Source: Marinilabilia salmonicolor JCM 21150
GTDB lineage: Bacteria > Bacteroidota > Bacteroidia > Bacteroidales > Marinilabiliaceae
Length of the DNA: 64,000 nucleotides
Assembly: GCF_000259075.1 (NCBI RefSeq)
Contig: NZ_AJKI01000001.1
Coordinates: 62,001-126,000, forward strand
Direction of reading: 5' to 3'
Shown: positions 27,898 to 35,574 of the stretch, piece by piece
Layout of the letters: the number at the start of each line of letters is the position of its first letter
How positions within the stretch are numbered: the stretch's first letter is position 1
Notes under the pieces: generated by a model
The model's database searches: none
What the model was told of the DNA's origin: nothing
The model's input: only the letters and a program-made list of their open reading frames with translations
Translations under genes and position numbers: made by a program

Positions 27898-29004
27898 TTA
27901 CGATATTTCTGATTCATAAAATTTCCGGAGTTGGGGCAACCAATCTCCAGGAGTCTTCCTAAACTTCAGGCCTACTTTTTTCCCGTTATATCCCCAAACT
28001 TCAGAATCAACCAATATAGCCCCTAGATGACTGGAAAGTTGAGATTCCGTTGTGCTCTTTCCTAATTTGTTAAACAAAAACCACCCGAATCCCTCTTTCT
28101 CAGTACCATTTCTTAGTTTTTCTACATTGTTAGCTAAATCCATCCAATCGATTTTCCTAACAAATTGGTCTATTTCATCTAATTCTTTCTTAGTTATGGT
28201 TGTCTCTTCTAATTGATCACCTTTAAATTTTCTTTTTATGATTATATCATTGGTGTTTGTTAGCCGCCAATCAAAAGACTTTGCTTTAGGCCCCAATGTT
28301 TTTGATTTTAACCAAATTTTCTGATTCTTCTTATTGATAGTTCTGGTGTTATCAAAAACTTGAGGGTTAATAGGTTTGTTGGACTTCTGCGAAAAGGATT
28401 TTTGAGTTTTTAAGTTTTTGCCATAAGCCCAAAGCGCTTTATCCAGTCGCCAGTAATCAATATTGGCCTCTTTAACCATCTGAACAAAAAAATTCCGATA
28501 GGTGTCATAGCCATCCCAGCTTAAATCTGCTTTTTCCGAAAGTTCTTTATTTCCAGATATTATGTATTTAAAGGCTCTATAAACATGTTGATCATATAAT
28601 GGGTATATTTCTGGATACCAGCAGTGTAAAGCAAAAACACCCCAAATAAATCCGAACCCATTAAAAGATTTCAGGTGTGTTAGCAAAATTGGTTCTTCAT
28701 TTGGGAATGTTGCAGGAACTTGTTCTTTTAAAATTTCTTGATTATTTGAAATGTACTGCCATATCTTGTAGCCTACGGGTGTAGATTCTTTCCATCTTTC
28801 TGAAAAAATAAAGTGCTGTCCATATTTATCACAATAGGTACCACCCGTTGAGCATTCTTTAAGGCATCCTGTTTTCCAGGCTCCCATTATTTCAAATTTT
28901 TGCTGATGTTCACCACCTTCAACTACCAATTCCTTATATAACTCATAAGGATACTTGGAATTGTCATATTCATTTTCCCACTTTAAAATGTCGCTTATTG
29001 CCAT
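27898..29004 (-). CDS. Protein of unknown function, possible DNA-associated cargo
   Basis: A 368-residue soluble protein I do not recognise. The N-terminal part has a CLKECSTGGTYC cysteine cluster. The middle (FGFIWGVFALHCWYPEIYPLYDQHVYRAF, then LDKALWAYGKNLK) faintly recalls helical domains of base-excision-type proteins, but there is no clear glycosylase motif. The C-terminus ends VGLKFRKTPGDWLPQL. It is the only minus-strand gene in this half of the island and sits alone between T1 and P1, so it was probably inserted separately. No function is assigned. Confidence 0.65.
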   Translation of the reverse strand: MAISDILKWENEYDNSKYPYELYKELVVEGGEHQQKFEIMGAWKTGCLKECSTGGTYCDKYGQHFIFSERWKESTPVGYKIWQYISNNQEILKEQVPATFPNEEPILLTHLKSFNGFGFIWGVFALHCWYPEIYPLYDQHVYRAFKYIISGNKELSEKADLSWDGYDTYRNFFVQMVKEANIDYWRLDKALWAYGKNLKTQKSFSQKSNKPINPQVFDNTRTINKKNQKIWLKSKTLGPKAKSFDWRLTNTNDIIIKRKFKGDQLEETTITKKELDEIDQFVRKIDWMDLANNVEKLRNGTEKEGFGWFLFNKLGKSTTESQLSSHLGAILVDSEVWGYNGKKVGLKFRKTPGDWLPQLRKFYESEIS

Positions 29005-29171
29005 GGCTTTTTAGTATTTATGATTCCATTGGCAATTTATTGAAGGAAATTCTAGAATTCAACCCCCGGAGTCATTATTATTGTTTTCAAAGTAATAATA
29101 ATGTGCTTGTTAGAAGGTGATATAAGTTAGTTGCATTTTTCAAAAAAGGAGTATTCTTTTTCAAAATTGAG

Positions 29172-29220
29172 AATCCCTTCGATTAATTTACCATAAAATT
29201 CGAACAAATTGTTAATTTTA
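29172..29220 (+). repeat. Upstream repeat P1 (before the higB-like toxin)
   Basis: A 49-bp block matching 31001-31049 at 48 of 49 positions. It begins AATCCCTTCGATTAATTTAC and ends AATTGTTAATTTTA. P1 lies 100 bases before the toxin start and P2 17 bases before mrr, so it could be a shared promoter, operator or recombination footprint. The remaining sequence from 29005 to the toxin is AT-rich with nothing else recognised. Confidence 0.7.
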
Positions 29221-29319
29221 TTTGCCTATAACTGTTTCTATTTTGAAATTTAAAAATATTTTAAAAGAATATTTTTTGAACTTTTATTAACCTTTCCCGT
29301 TAATATTAATATATTTGCA

Positions 29320-29652
29320 GTGAAATTATCCTTTAAAACCAAGAAACTAGAAAAGCAATTAACCAACCTGCCCCAGATGAAAAAAGCGTTTGGAACCAGA
29401 ACAAAGAAGGTTAATCAAAGAATGGAAGAAATTAAGGCTTCCGATAATCTGAGTGTTTTAATGTCAATCCCTGCTGCAAGATGTCATCCGTTGACCGGAG
29501 ATAAAAAGGGAAGTTTCGCAGTAGATATATCGAATAATCATAGATTAATCTTTGAACCCAACCACAATCCGGTCCCCTTAAAAGATGACAACAGCATTGA
29601 CCACATAAAAATTACCGATATCCAAATATTAGGTACCGAAGATTATCATTAA
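29320..29652 (+). CDS. higB: HigB/RelE-family toxin
   Basis: A 110-residue small basic protein with GTG start. It has the RelE/HigB-like core: FKTKKLEKQLTNLPQMKKAFG, then ARCHPLTGDKKGSFAVDISNNHRLIFEP, and ITDIQILGTEDYH at the end, the usual HigB finish. Family members cleave mRNA on the ribosome. The antitoxin gene follows after 35 bases. Longer loops than classic RelE make it closest to the HigB/killer-protein group. A TATATTTG box lies directly before the start, so a leaderless or very short leader is possible. Confidence 0.85.
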   Translation: MKLSFKTKKLEKQLTNLPQMKKAFGTRTKKVNQRMEEIKASDNLSVLMSIPAARCHPLTGDKKGSFAVDISNNHRLIFEPNHNPVPLKDDNSIDHIKITDIQILGTEDYH

Positions 29653-29687
29653 ACAGTCTTTTGTGGCAAACGGAAAAAACTATCGCT

Positions 29688-30776
29688 ATGAATGAAAACC
29701 TGACTTTACGGAAAGAAATGTTGTCACCTCCCGGGGACACAATACAAGAGACTATTGATGAAATAAGAATGTCTCAGGCAGATCTGGCCCAAAGAATGGG
29801 TAGGTCAAAAGAAAAATTGAATGATTTAATAAAGGGCCGTGAACCGCTATCCAGAAATACGGCGCTTTTGCTTGAAAGGGTGCTGGGAATTCCTGTTAGC
29901 TTCTGGATTAATCGGGAAAATGCATACCGGGAAGAATTGATGAGAATTGAGCAGGAAGAATTTCTTGAAACATGTGTGGACTGGGTCAAAAATTTTCCTC
30001 TTCCACAATTGAAAAGCCTTGGTTTTCTTCCTGATACAAAGAAGTATTCACAATTAACAGATGCTTTACTTCGATTTTTTGGAGTGGCTACGCCCAGGCA
30101 ATGGGAAAAAACTTACATGGAAAACCGACTGGGAGCAGCGTTTAAGGTATCTATGGCTCATGCCCATTCACCGTATGCCATTTCAGCATGGTTACGTATT
30201 GGCGAACTAAAAGCCCTTAATTTAAAGTTACCCGAATATAATGCCAAAGCATTTGCTACAGCGTTAGAAGAAATCAAAGAAATAGCGAGTTCCCAACCTG
30301 TGGAATTTAAGGAACTTCTTCAGAAAAAGTGTGCTGAAGCTGGTGTTGCCCTGACTTTTACTCCGGGACTTTCCAAAGCACCAGTGAGCGGGGCTGCATG
30401 GTGGATGGGACGGAATCCTATTATTCAATTATCAGGCCGATACAAGACTAATGATCATTTCTGGTTTGGTTTTTATCATGAAGCAGCCCATGTTTTGAAG
30501 CACAGCAAAAAAGAAATTTTCCTTGAAGACCTGAAAGGCTCTGTATTGGATGAGGAAAAGGAGAAGGAAGCCAATCTTTTTGCTCAAAAGTCGCTATTGC
30601 CTCAAAAGGCATTGTCACAATTAATGATTAGTCCCATAGACCAAACAATAATTGTTGAATATGCTAAGAAATTCAAATGCCATCCGGGTATTATTGTTGG
30701 TCAACTTCAACATGAGAAAGTATTGCCCTATACCCATTTTAATAATATGAAGGTAAAGATTGAACTTTTTGATTGA
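29688..30776 (+). CDS. higA: HigA-type antitoxin fused to ImmA/IrrE metallopeptidase domain
   Basis: A 362-residue protein (ATG at 29688). Residues about 10-85 form the XRE helix-turn-helix (MSQADLAQRMGRSKEKLNDLIKG). The C-terminal half carries an ImmA/IrrE-type zinc peptidase with HEAAHVLKH (HExxH) and a downstream acidic E-KEKEANLFA helix. Two-domain HigA antitoxins of this size repress the operon, and the peptidase domain may allow switching as in phage regulators. It pairs with the toxin gene upstream and is followed by terminator T2. Confidence 0.88.
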   Translation: MNENLTLRKEMLSPPGDTIQETIDEIRMSQADLAQRMGRSKEKLNDLIKGREPLSRNTALLLERVLGIPVSFWINRENAYREELMRIEQEEFLETCVDWVKNFPLPQLKSLGFLPDTKKYSQLTDALLRFFGVATPRQWEKTYMENRLGAAFKVSMAHAHSPYAISAWLRIGELKALNLKLPEYNAKAFATALEEIKEIASSQPVEFKELLQKKCAEAGVALTFTPGLSKAPVSGAAWWMGRNPIIQLSGRYKTNDHFWFGFYHEAAHVLKHSKKEIFLEDLKGSVLDEEKEKEANLFAQKSLLPQKALSQLMISPIDQTIIVEYAKKFKCHPGIIVGQLQHEKVLPYTHFNNMKVKIELFD

Positions 30777-30913
30777 TTTGCCTTCGAAGAAGGTTGTGTG
30801 AAACAATCTTTTGCGATTTGAATGGGTGTCGTTTCAACAAGTGCTTTATCTTTCGTTCAAACACTTAAATATGGAACGCATTACATCATTGGTTGGTTGT
30901 TATTTTTATTCCA

Positions 30914-30966
30914 ACAGCAATCAATTTTGAAAACCGTCCTGCTAAACATAGTGAGGCGGTTTTTTA
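30914..30966 (+). terminator. Terminator-like repeat T2
   Basis: Near-identical copy of T1 (27841-27893), with AAAACCGTCC..AGGCGGTTTTTT hairpin, ending the higBA-like unit 137 bases after its stop. P2 begins only 34 bases later. Confidence 0.75.
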
Positions 30967-31000
30967 CTATCCTGATTAACCCCCAAAATTACTTTTGCAA

Positions 31001-31049
31001 AATCCCTTCGATTAATTTACCATAAAATTCGAACGAATTGTTAATTTTA
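31001..31049 (+). repeat. Upstream repeat P2 (before mrr)
   Basis: 49-bp copy of P1 (29172-29220), one mismatch, 17 bases before the mrr ATG. Confidence 0.7.
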
Positions 31050-31066
31050 GGGCAAATTAAAGAAAT

Positions 31067-31975
31067 ATGGCCGTACCCGACTATCAATCTATCATGTTGC
31101 CGTTGTTGAAAATGGTTGCTGATGGAAAAGAATACAGAATCAGAGAAATAATTGAATTGCTTTCTAATGAGTTTGATCTTTCACCTGACGACCGGCGTGA
31201 GTTATTGCCAAGTGGATCTCAACCACTTTTTGATAACAGGGTAGCCTGGGCCAATACCTATCTTAAAAAAGCGGGTTTATTGCATTCTGAAAATCGGGGA
31301 CACGTCCAAATTACAGAGCAAGGACTTGAGGTCTTAAAGAAAAACCCCTCCAGGATAGATAATGCTTTCTTAAAGAAATTTTCTTCATTTAATCAATTCA
31401 TCAATAAGGATCAGAAGCCAATAAAGGAAGATAAAGGTGCTTTAGAAGTTAAAAGCGACAAAACACCTGAAGAGGAATTAGAAAATGCCTGGAAGAGTCT
31501 GAATAAAACCCTGGCATCCGACTTGCTTGAAAAGGTAAAAGAAATATCTCCTGCCAAGTTTGAGCAGTTAGTAATTGATCTTTTACTCTCCATGGGTTAT
31601 GGTGGATCACGTCAGGAAGCAGGTAATTTAGTTGGTCGAACCGGAGACGGGGGAATAGATGGGATTATAAATGAAGATCGTTTGGGGTTGGATAAGATTT
31701 ATCTTCAAGCCAAACGATGGGAGAATACCGTTCCTATAAAAGAAGTTCGCGACTTTGCGGGAGCTTTGTTAGCACAGAAAGCAAGGAAGGGTGTTTTTAT
31801 TACTACCTCTGACTTCCCAAAATCGGCTTATGATTTTGCTCACGATATTGACAGGAACATTGTTTTAATTAATGGCATTCGCCTGGCAGAATTGATGATT
31901 GAATTTAAAATGGGGGTTTCCGTTAAAGAGACCTACCAGGTGAAGGAAATTGATTCGGATTATTTTGAAGGGTGA
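31067..31975 (+). CDS. mrr: Mrr-type restriction endonuclease
   Basis: A 302-residue protein with the two-domain Mrr layout. Residues about 5-100 are the winged-helix N-terminal domain (YQSIMLPLLKMVADGKEYRIREIIELL). About 165-280 is the Mrr catalytic domain of the PD-(D/E)xK superfamily: FEQLVIDLLLSMGYGG, an acidic GDGGIDGII near 192-200 and Q-A-K in IYLQAKRW near 214. Mrr enzymes cut methylated DNA. The gene is immediately upstream of hsdM, so its specificity must tolerate the methylation made by this type I system. Confidence 0.93.
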   Translation: MAVPDYQSIMLPLLKMVADGKEYRIREIIELLSNEFDLSPDDRRELLPSGSQPLFDNRVAWANTYLKKAGLLHSENRGHVQITEQGLEVLKKNPSRIDNAFLKKFSSFNQFINKDQKPIKEDKGALEVKSDKTPEEELENAWKSLNKTLASDLLEKVKEISPAKFEQLVIDLLLSMGYGGSRQEAGNLVGRTGDGGIDGIINEDRLGLDKIYLQAKRWENTVPIKEVRDFAGALLAQKARKGVFITTSDFPKSAYDFAHDIDRNIVLINGIRLAELMIEFKMGVSVKETYQVKEIDSDYFEG

Positions 31976-32034
31976 GCTTTAACCATATAAATTCTTAGTA
32001 CTTAAATTCTAAAGATCTAATAGTCTTATATAAT

Positions 32035-33600
32035 ATGTCAGAAGACCAGAAAAAACAATTGGAAGCCCAACTTTGGGGAATTGCCAATCTTTTAAGAGGA
32101 AAGATCAGTCCCGACGATTACCGGGATTATATTCTCGGTTTTATTTTTTACAAATATTTGTCTGAAAAGCAGCATTTATATGCCAATCACTTGTTGGTAG
32201 GAGAGGACGTTACCGAATACCGGGAACTGACCGATGAGGAGTTGCTGGATGCCATACGTGAAGAGTCGCTGATAAAGTTGGGCTATTTTCTCGAGCCTCA
32301 GGATCTCTTCTCGGAGGTGACTCGTCGGGGACTTGAGAACGATTACATCCTGGAAGATCTTCAGCGCATTCTCAACCATGTGGAGCAAAGTACCATGGGA
32401 ACCGAATCGGAGGATGATTTCAATGCCCTGTTTGAAGACCTGGATTTGAATTCAACCAAAATAGGCCGTACGGTAAAAGCGCGAAACGAAATCATCGTAA
32501 AGATTCTGGATTATCTCAATAAAATAGATTTCAAACTGGAAGAGATTGAATCGGATGTGCTGGGCGATGCCTACGAGTATCTGATTTCCAAATTTGCTGC
32601 CGGAGCTGGAAAATCAGCCGGGGAATTTTATACCCCTCAACAGGTTTCTAAAATTTTAGCCAAAGTGGTGACCACCGACAAAGACAAAATAAAATCGGTT
32701 TATGACCCAACTTGTGGTTCCGGTTCTTTGCTTTTGCGGGTGGCCAAGGAAGCCACTGTGGGTGAGTTTTTCGGTCAGGAGCTGAACCGCACCACCTACA
32801 ATCTGGCCCGGATGAACATGATACTCCACGATGTGCATTTCCGGCAATTCGACATTCAACAGGACGATTCCCTGGAAAATCCGCAACACCTTGAGCAGCG
32901 TTTTGAGGCAGTGGTGGCCAATCCGCCGTTCTCAGCTCATTGGAAGGGGGCAGACAATCCTCTAAACGAAACCGACGAACGCTTCAGTCAATACGGGAAA
33001 CTGGCCCCTAAAACCAAGGCCGATTATGCTTTTGTACAACACATGATTTATCATTTGGCCGACAATGGCATAATGGCTTGTGTGTTGCCGCATGGTGTGT
33101 TGTTTCGGGGTGCAGCTGAAGGTGTTATTCGCCAGTACCTCATAAAGGAACTCAATTATCTGGATGCTGTCATCGGGCTCCCTCCAAATATTTTTTATGG
33201 AACATCCATTCCTACCTGCATACTGGTGTTAAGGAAATGCCGAAAAGTGGACGATAATATTGTGTTCATTGATGCCAGCGGGGAGGACCATTACATCAAA
33301 AGTGGCAACCAAAACACCCTGCGTGATGAGGATGTGGAAATGATTGTGGATACTTACCGTAATCGTCAAACCATAGACAAATTCAGCTATGTAGCCTCAT
33401 TGGATGAAATTTCAGAGAACCATTACAATCTTAACATCCCCCGGTATGTGGATACCTTCGAGGAGGAAGAACCGGTAGATCTGGATCAGGTGGCTCATGA
33501 GCTGAAAGGAATTGATCAGGATATGAAAGAAGTGGATGAAGAAATTGCTTCTTATTGTAAGGAGTTGGGTATTGAAGTTCCTTTTTTTTATGCAAAGTAA
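32035..33600 (+). CDS. hsdM: Type I restriction-modification system DNA methylase HsdM
   Basis: A 521-residue N6-adenine methyltransferase subunit. The N-terminal helical HsdM_N domain (QLEAQLWGIANLLRGKISPDDYRDY) is followed by the Rossmann methylase core with SAM motif DPTCGSGSLLL near 225 and catalytic NPPF near 296 in AVVANPPFSAHW. With HsdS it forms the M2S methylase. Visibly more GC-rich than the cargo genes inserted downstream. It is separated from hsdS by 65 bases. Confidence 0.97.
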   Translation: MSEDQKKQLEAQLWGIANLLRGKISPDDYRDYILGFIFYKYLSEKQHLYANHLLVGEDVTEYRELTDEELLDAIREESLIKLGYFLEPQDLFSEVTRRGLENDYILEDLQRILNHVEQSTMGTESEDDFNALFEDLDLNSTKIGRTVKARNEIIVKILDYLNKIDFKLEEIESDVLGDAYEYLISKFAAGAGKSAGEFYTPQQVSKILAKVVTTDKDKIKSVYDPTCGSGSLLLRVAKEATVGEFFGQELNRTTYNLARMNMILHDVHFRQFDIQQDDSLENPQHLEQRFEAVVANPPFSAHWKGADNPLNETDERFSQYGKLAPKTKADYAFVQHMIYHLADNGIMACVLPHGVLFRGAAEGVIRQYLIKELNYLDAVIGLPPNIFYGTSIPTCILVLRKCRKVDDNIVFIDASGEDHYIKSGNQNTLRDEDVEMIVDTYRNRQTIDKFSYVASLDEISENHYNLNIPRYVDTFEEEEPVDLDQVAHELKGIDQDMKEVDEEIASYCKELGIEVPFFYAK

Positions 33601-33665
33601 GGAGTATTGAAAGTGATTTCTCATTAATCCCAATTGTCAAGGTTAGGACAACCAACAGAAAACAA

Positions 33666-34886
33666 ATGAAACAACATAACAATATACCGCAACTGAGATT
33701 CTCTGAATTTGAGGGGGAGTGGGAAGAGAGACCAATAAAAAATATTATATCAGATGCTCGCTTAGGTGGAAACTATAGGAACCTAGAAATTAGTAAAGGT
33801 TTACCCCTAATAAAAATGGGAAATATAGGAAGAGGGAAAATTATTCTTGATAAAAAATACTTTCTTCCGGAAAATGAAGAATACAATGAAAATGATATTT
33901 TAAAAAATGGCGATTTTTTGTTTAATACCAGAAATACCTTAGAGTTAGTTGGTAAAGTAGCAATCTGGCAAGATGAATTACCACTTGCGTTATATAATTC
34001 AAATTTGTTACGAATCACTTTCAATGATGAAATAGAAAGTACTAACAGGTTTATTAATTACCTGTTCAATACCCATTCAACAATTAAATCACTTCGAAGA
34101 TTTGCAATAGGAACAACAAGTGTTGCAGCAATATATAGTAGGGATTTGTATAAGTTGAAGGTTAAATACCCCTACCTTCCCGAACAACAAAAAATCGCCC
34201 AATTCCTTACCGCCGTTGACAAGCGCATCCAACTCCTGACCCGCAAAAAGGAACAACTGGTGCTTTACAAAAAAGGCGCCATGCAAAAGATCTTTAACCG
34301 GGAAATCCATTTTAAGGATGAAAATGGGAAGGATTTTCCTGAGTGGGAGGAGAAGAAAGCTCGTGAGATATTTTATAATCACACTAACAAAAATCATGAT
34401 GGAGAACTCCAAATCCTATCATCGTCTCAAGAGAAAGGGATGATACCAAGAAATGAAAGTGGAATCAAGATCCAGGCCTCATCGAAAAGTGTAAAATCAT
34501 ATAAAATTGTTGAGCCAGGGGATTTTATTATAAGTTTGAGATCCTTTCAAGGTGGTATTGACTATTCTGATTTTCATGGTATATGTAGTCCTGCATATAC
34601 AGTTTTGAAAAATAAATTACCAATCGATAAAGGGTTCTTTAAGTTCTATTTAAAAAAAGAACGCTTTATCAATCGCCTGAGTAAAACTACCATTGGAATT
34701 AGGGATGGAAAACAAATCACTTTTGAAAATTTTGGAGGGCTTGTTATTCCCTATCCATCTCTCCCCGAACAACAAAAGATAGCCCAATTCCTCACCGCTC
34801 TGGACAAAAAAATAGAACATACCACCGGCGAAATTGAAAAAATGAAAGAATGGAAACGGGGATTGTTGCAAAAGATGTTTGTGTAA
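33666..34886 (+). CDS. hsdS: Type I restriction-modification specificity subunit HsdS
   Basis: A 406-residue protein with two target-recognition domains, each AT-rich, separated and closed by conserved helices. The helix start LPEQQKIAQFLTA occurs twice, near residues 171 and 366, encoded by near-identical DNA at 34177-34222 and 34761-34807. Each TRD reads one half of a bipartite site. The central repeats allow domain exchange by recombination. Its stop codon TAA shares one base with the ATG of the next gene, which couples their translation. Confidence 0.96.
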   Translation: MKQHNNIPQLRFSEFEGEWEERPIKNIISDARLGGNYRNLEISKGLPLIKMGNIGRGKIILDKKYFLPENEEYNENDILKNGDFLFNTRNTLELVGKVAIWQDELPLALYNSNLLRITFNDEIESTNRFINYLFNTHSTIKSLRRFAIGTTSVAAIYSRDLYKLKVKYPYLPEQQKIAQFLTAVDKRIQLLTRKKEQLVLYKKGAMQKIFNREIHFKDENGKDFPEWEEKKAREIFYNHTNKNHDGELQILSSSQEKGMIPRNESGIKIQASSKSVKSYKIVEPGDFIISLRSFQGGIDYSDFHGICSPAYTVLKNKLPIDKGFFKFYLKKERFINRLSKTTIGIRDGKQITFENFGGLVIPYPSLPEQQKIAQFLTALDKKIEHTTGEIEKMKEWKRGLLQKMFV

Positions 34887-35536
34887 TGGAAGACTCTTTA
34901 AATAAACAAATACTTGAATGGTGGTACCAATTGCCCGATAAGCTTCGAGGAAATAAACCTACGTTCATTCATCAGCTCAACAAAAATGCAGAAATCTTAT
35001 TTGTGGGGCTGAATCCTTCTGGAATTACCAAAGAGCAAATGGCAATTAATGAAATTTCAGAAAAGGATATTGAAGAGAAGATAAAGCTAGAACAAAGAGC
35101 AATATGGGGCGAAGGACAAACTCGGGAAGGACAATATAAATCTTACTATGGGCCTCTAAATTCTATTGCCGATGAACTTCAAATGAAATTTGAACATTGT
35201 GATCTTTTTCATATGAGTTATCGAACCGCTAAAGTTGTAAAGGAGGAACTATATGAGAAAAACGGTGATCTTAAGCCACTACATCAGATGCATCTGTCTG
35301 TTTTTATTCAGATTTTAAATTATTTAAATCCAAAGGTTGTCATTACTAATAATGTAATATCGGCAAATATTTTAAAAAAATACTTGGATCTAAAATTTGA
35401 TAAAAGAATCTTAATGTATAAAAATTCCCATGGCCAATTTTTCTTTCTTAGTGGCATAATGTCTTACGGACGGCTTACAATTTACGATCGGGAGAGACTT
35501 GTTGAAATAATAAAAAGAGCACTAAATATAAAATAG
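34886..35536 (+). CDS. Uracil-DNA-glycosylase-superfamily-like protein embedded in the hsd operon
   Basis: A 216-residue protein whose ATG overlaps the hsdS stop (TAATG), so it is translationally coupled to HsdS. The motif EILFVGLNPSG near residue 39 resembles the active-site strand of TDG/Mug and related UDG families (GxNPS). It is followed later by NPKVVITNNVISANIL, and KNSHGQFFF stands where UDGs have their HPS loop. The catalytic residues cannot be assigned with confidence. The gene is strongly AT-rich next to its GC-richer hsd neighbours. A DNA-end or base-sensing partner of the restriction complex is one inference; an independent defence effector is another. Confidence 0.65.
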   Translation: MEDSLNKQILEWWYQLPDKLRGNKPTFIHQLNKNAEILFVGLNPSGITKEQMAINEISEKDIEEKIKLEQRAIWGEGQTREGQYKSYYGPLNSIADELQMKFEHCDLFHMSYRTAKVVKEELYEKNGDLKPLHQMHLSVFIQILNYLNPKVVITNNVISANILKKYLDLKFDKRILMYKNSHGQFFFLSGIMSYGRLTIYDRERLVEIIKRALNIK

Positions 35537-35574
35537 GGCTAGGAAGGTTAAAGAATTATTTAATAATAAGTTGT

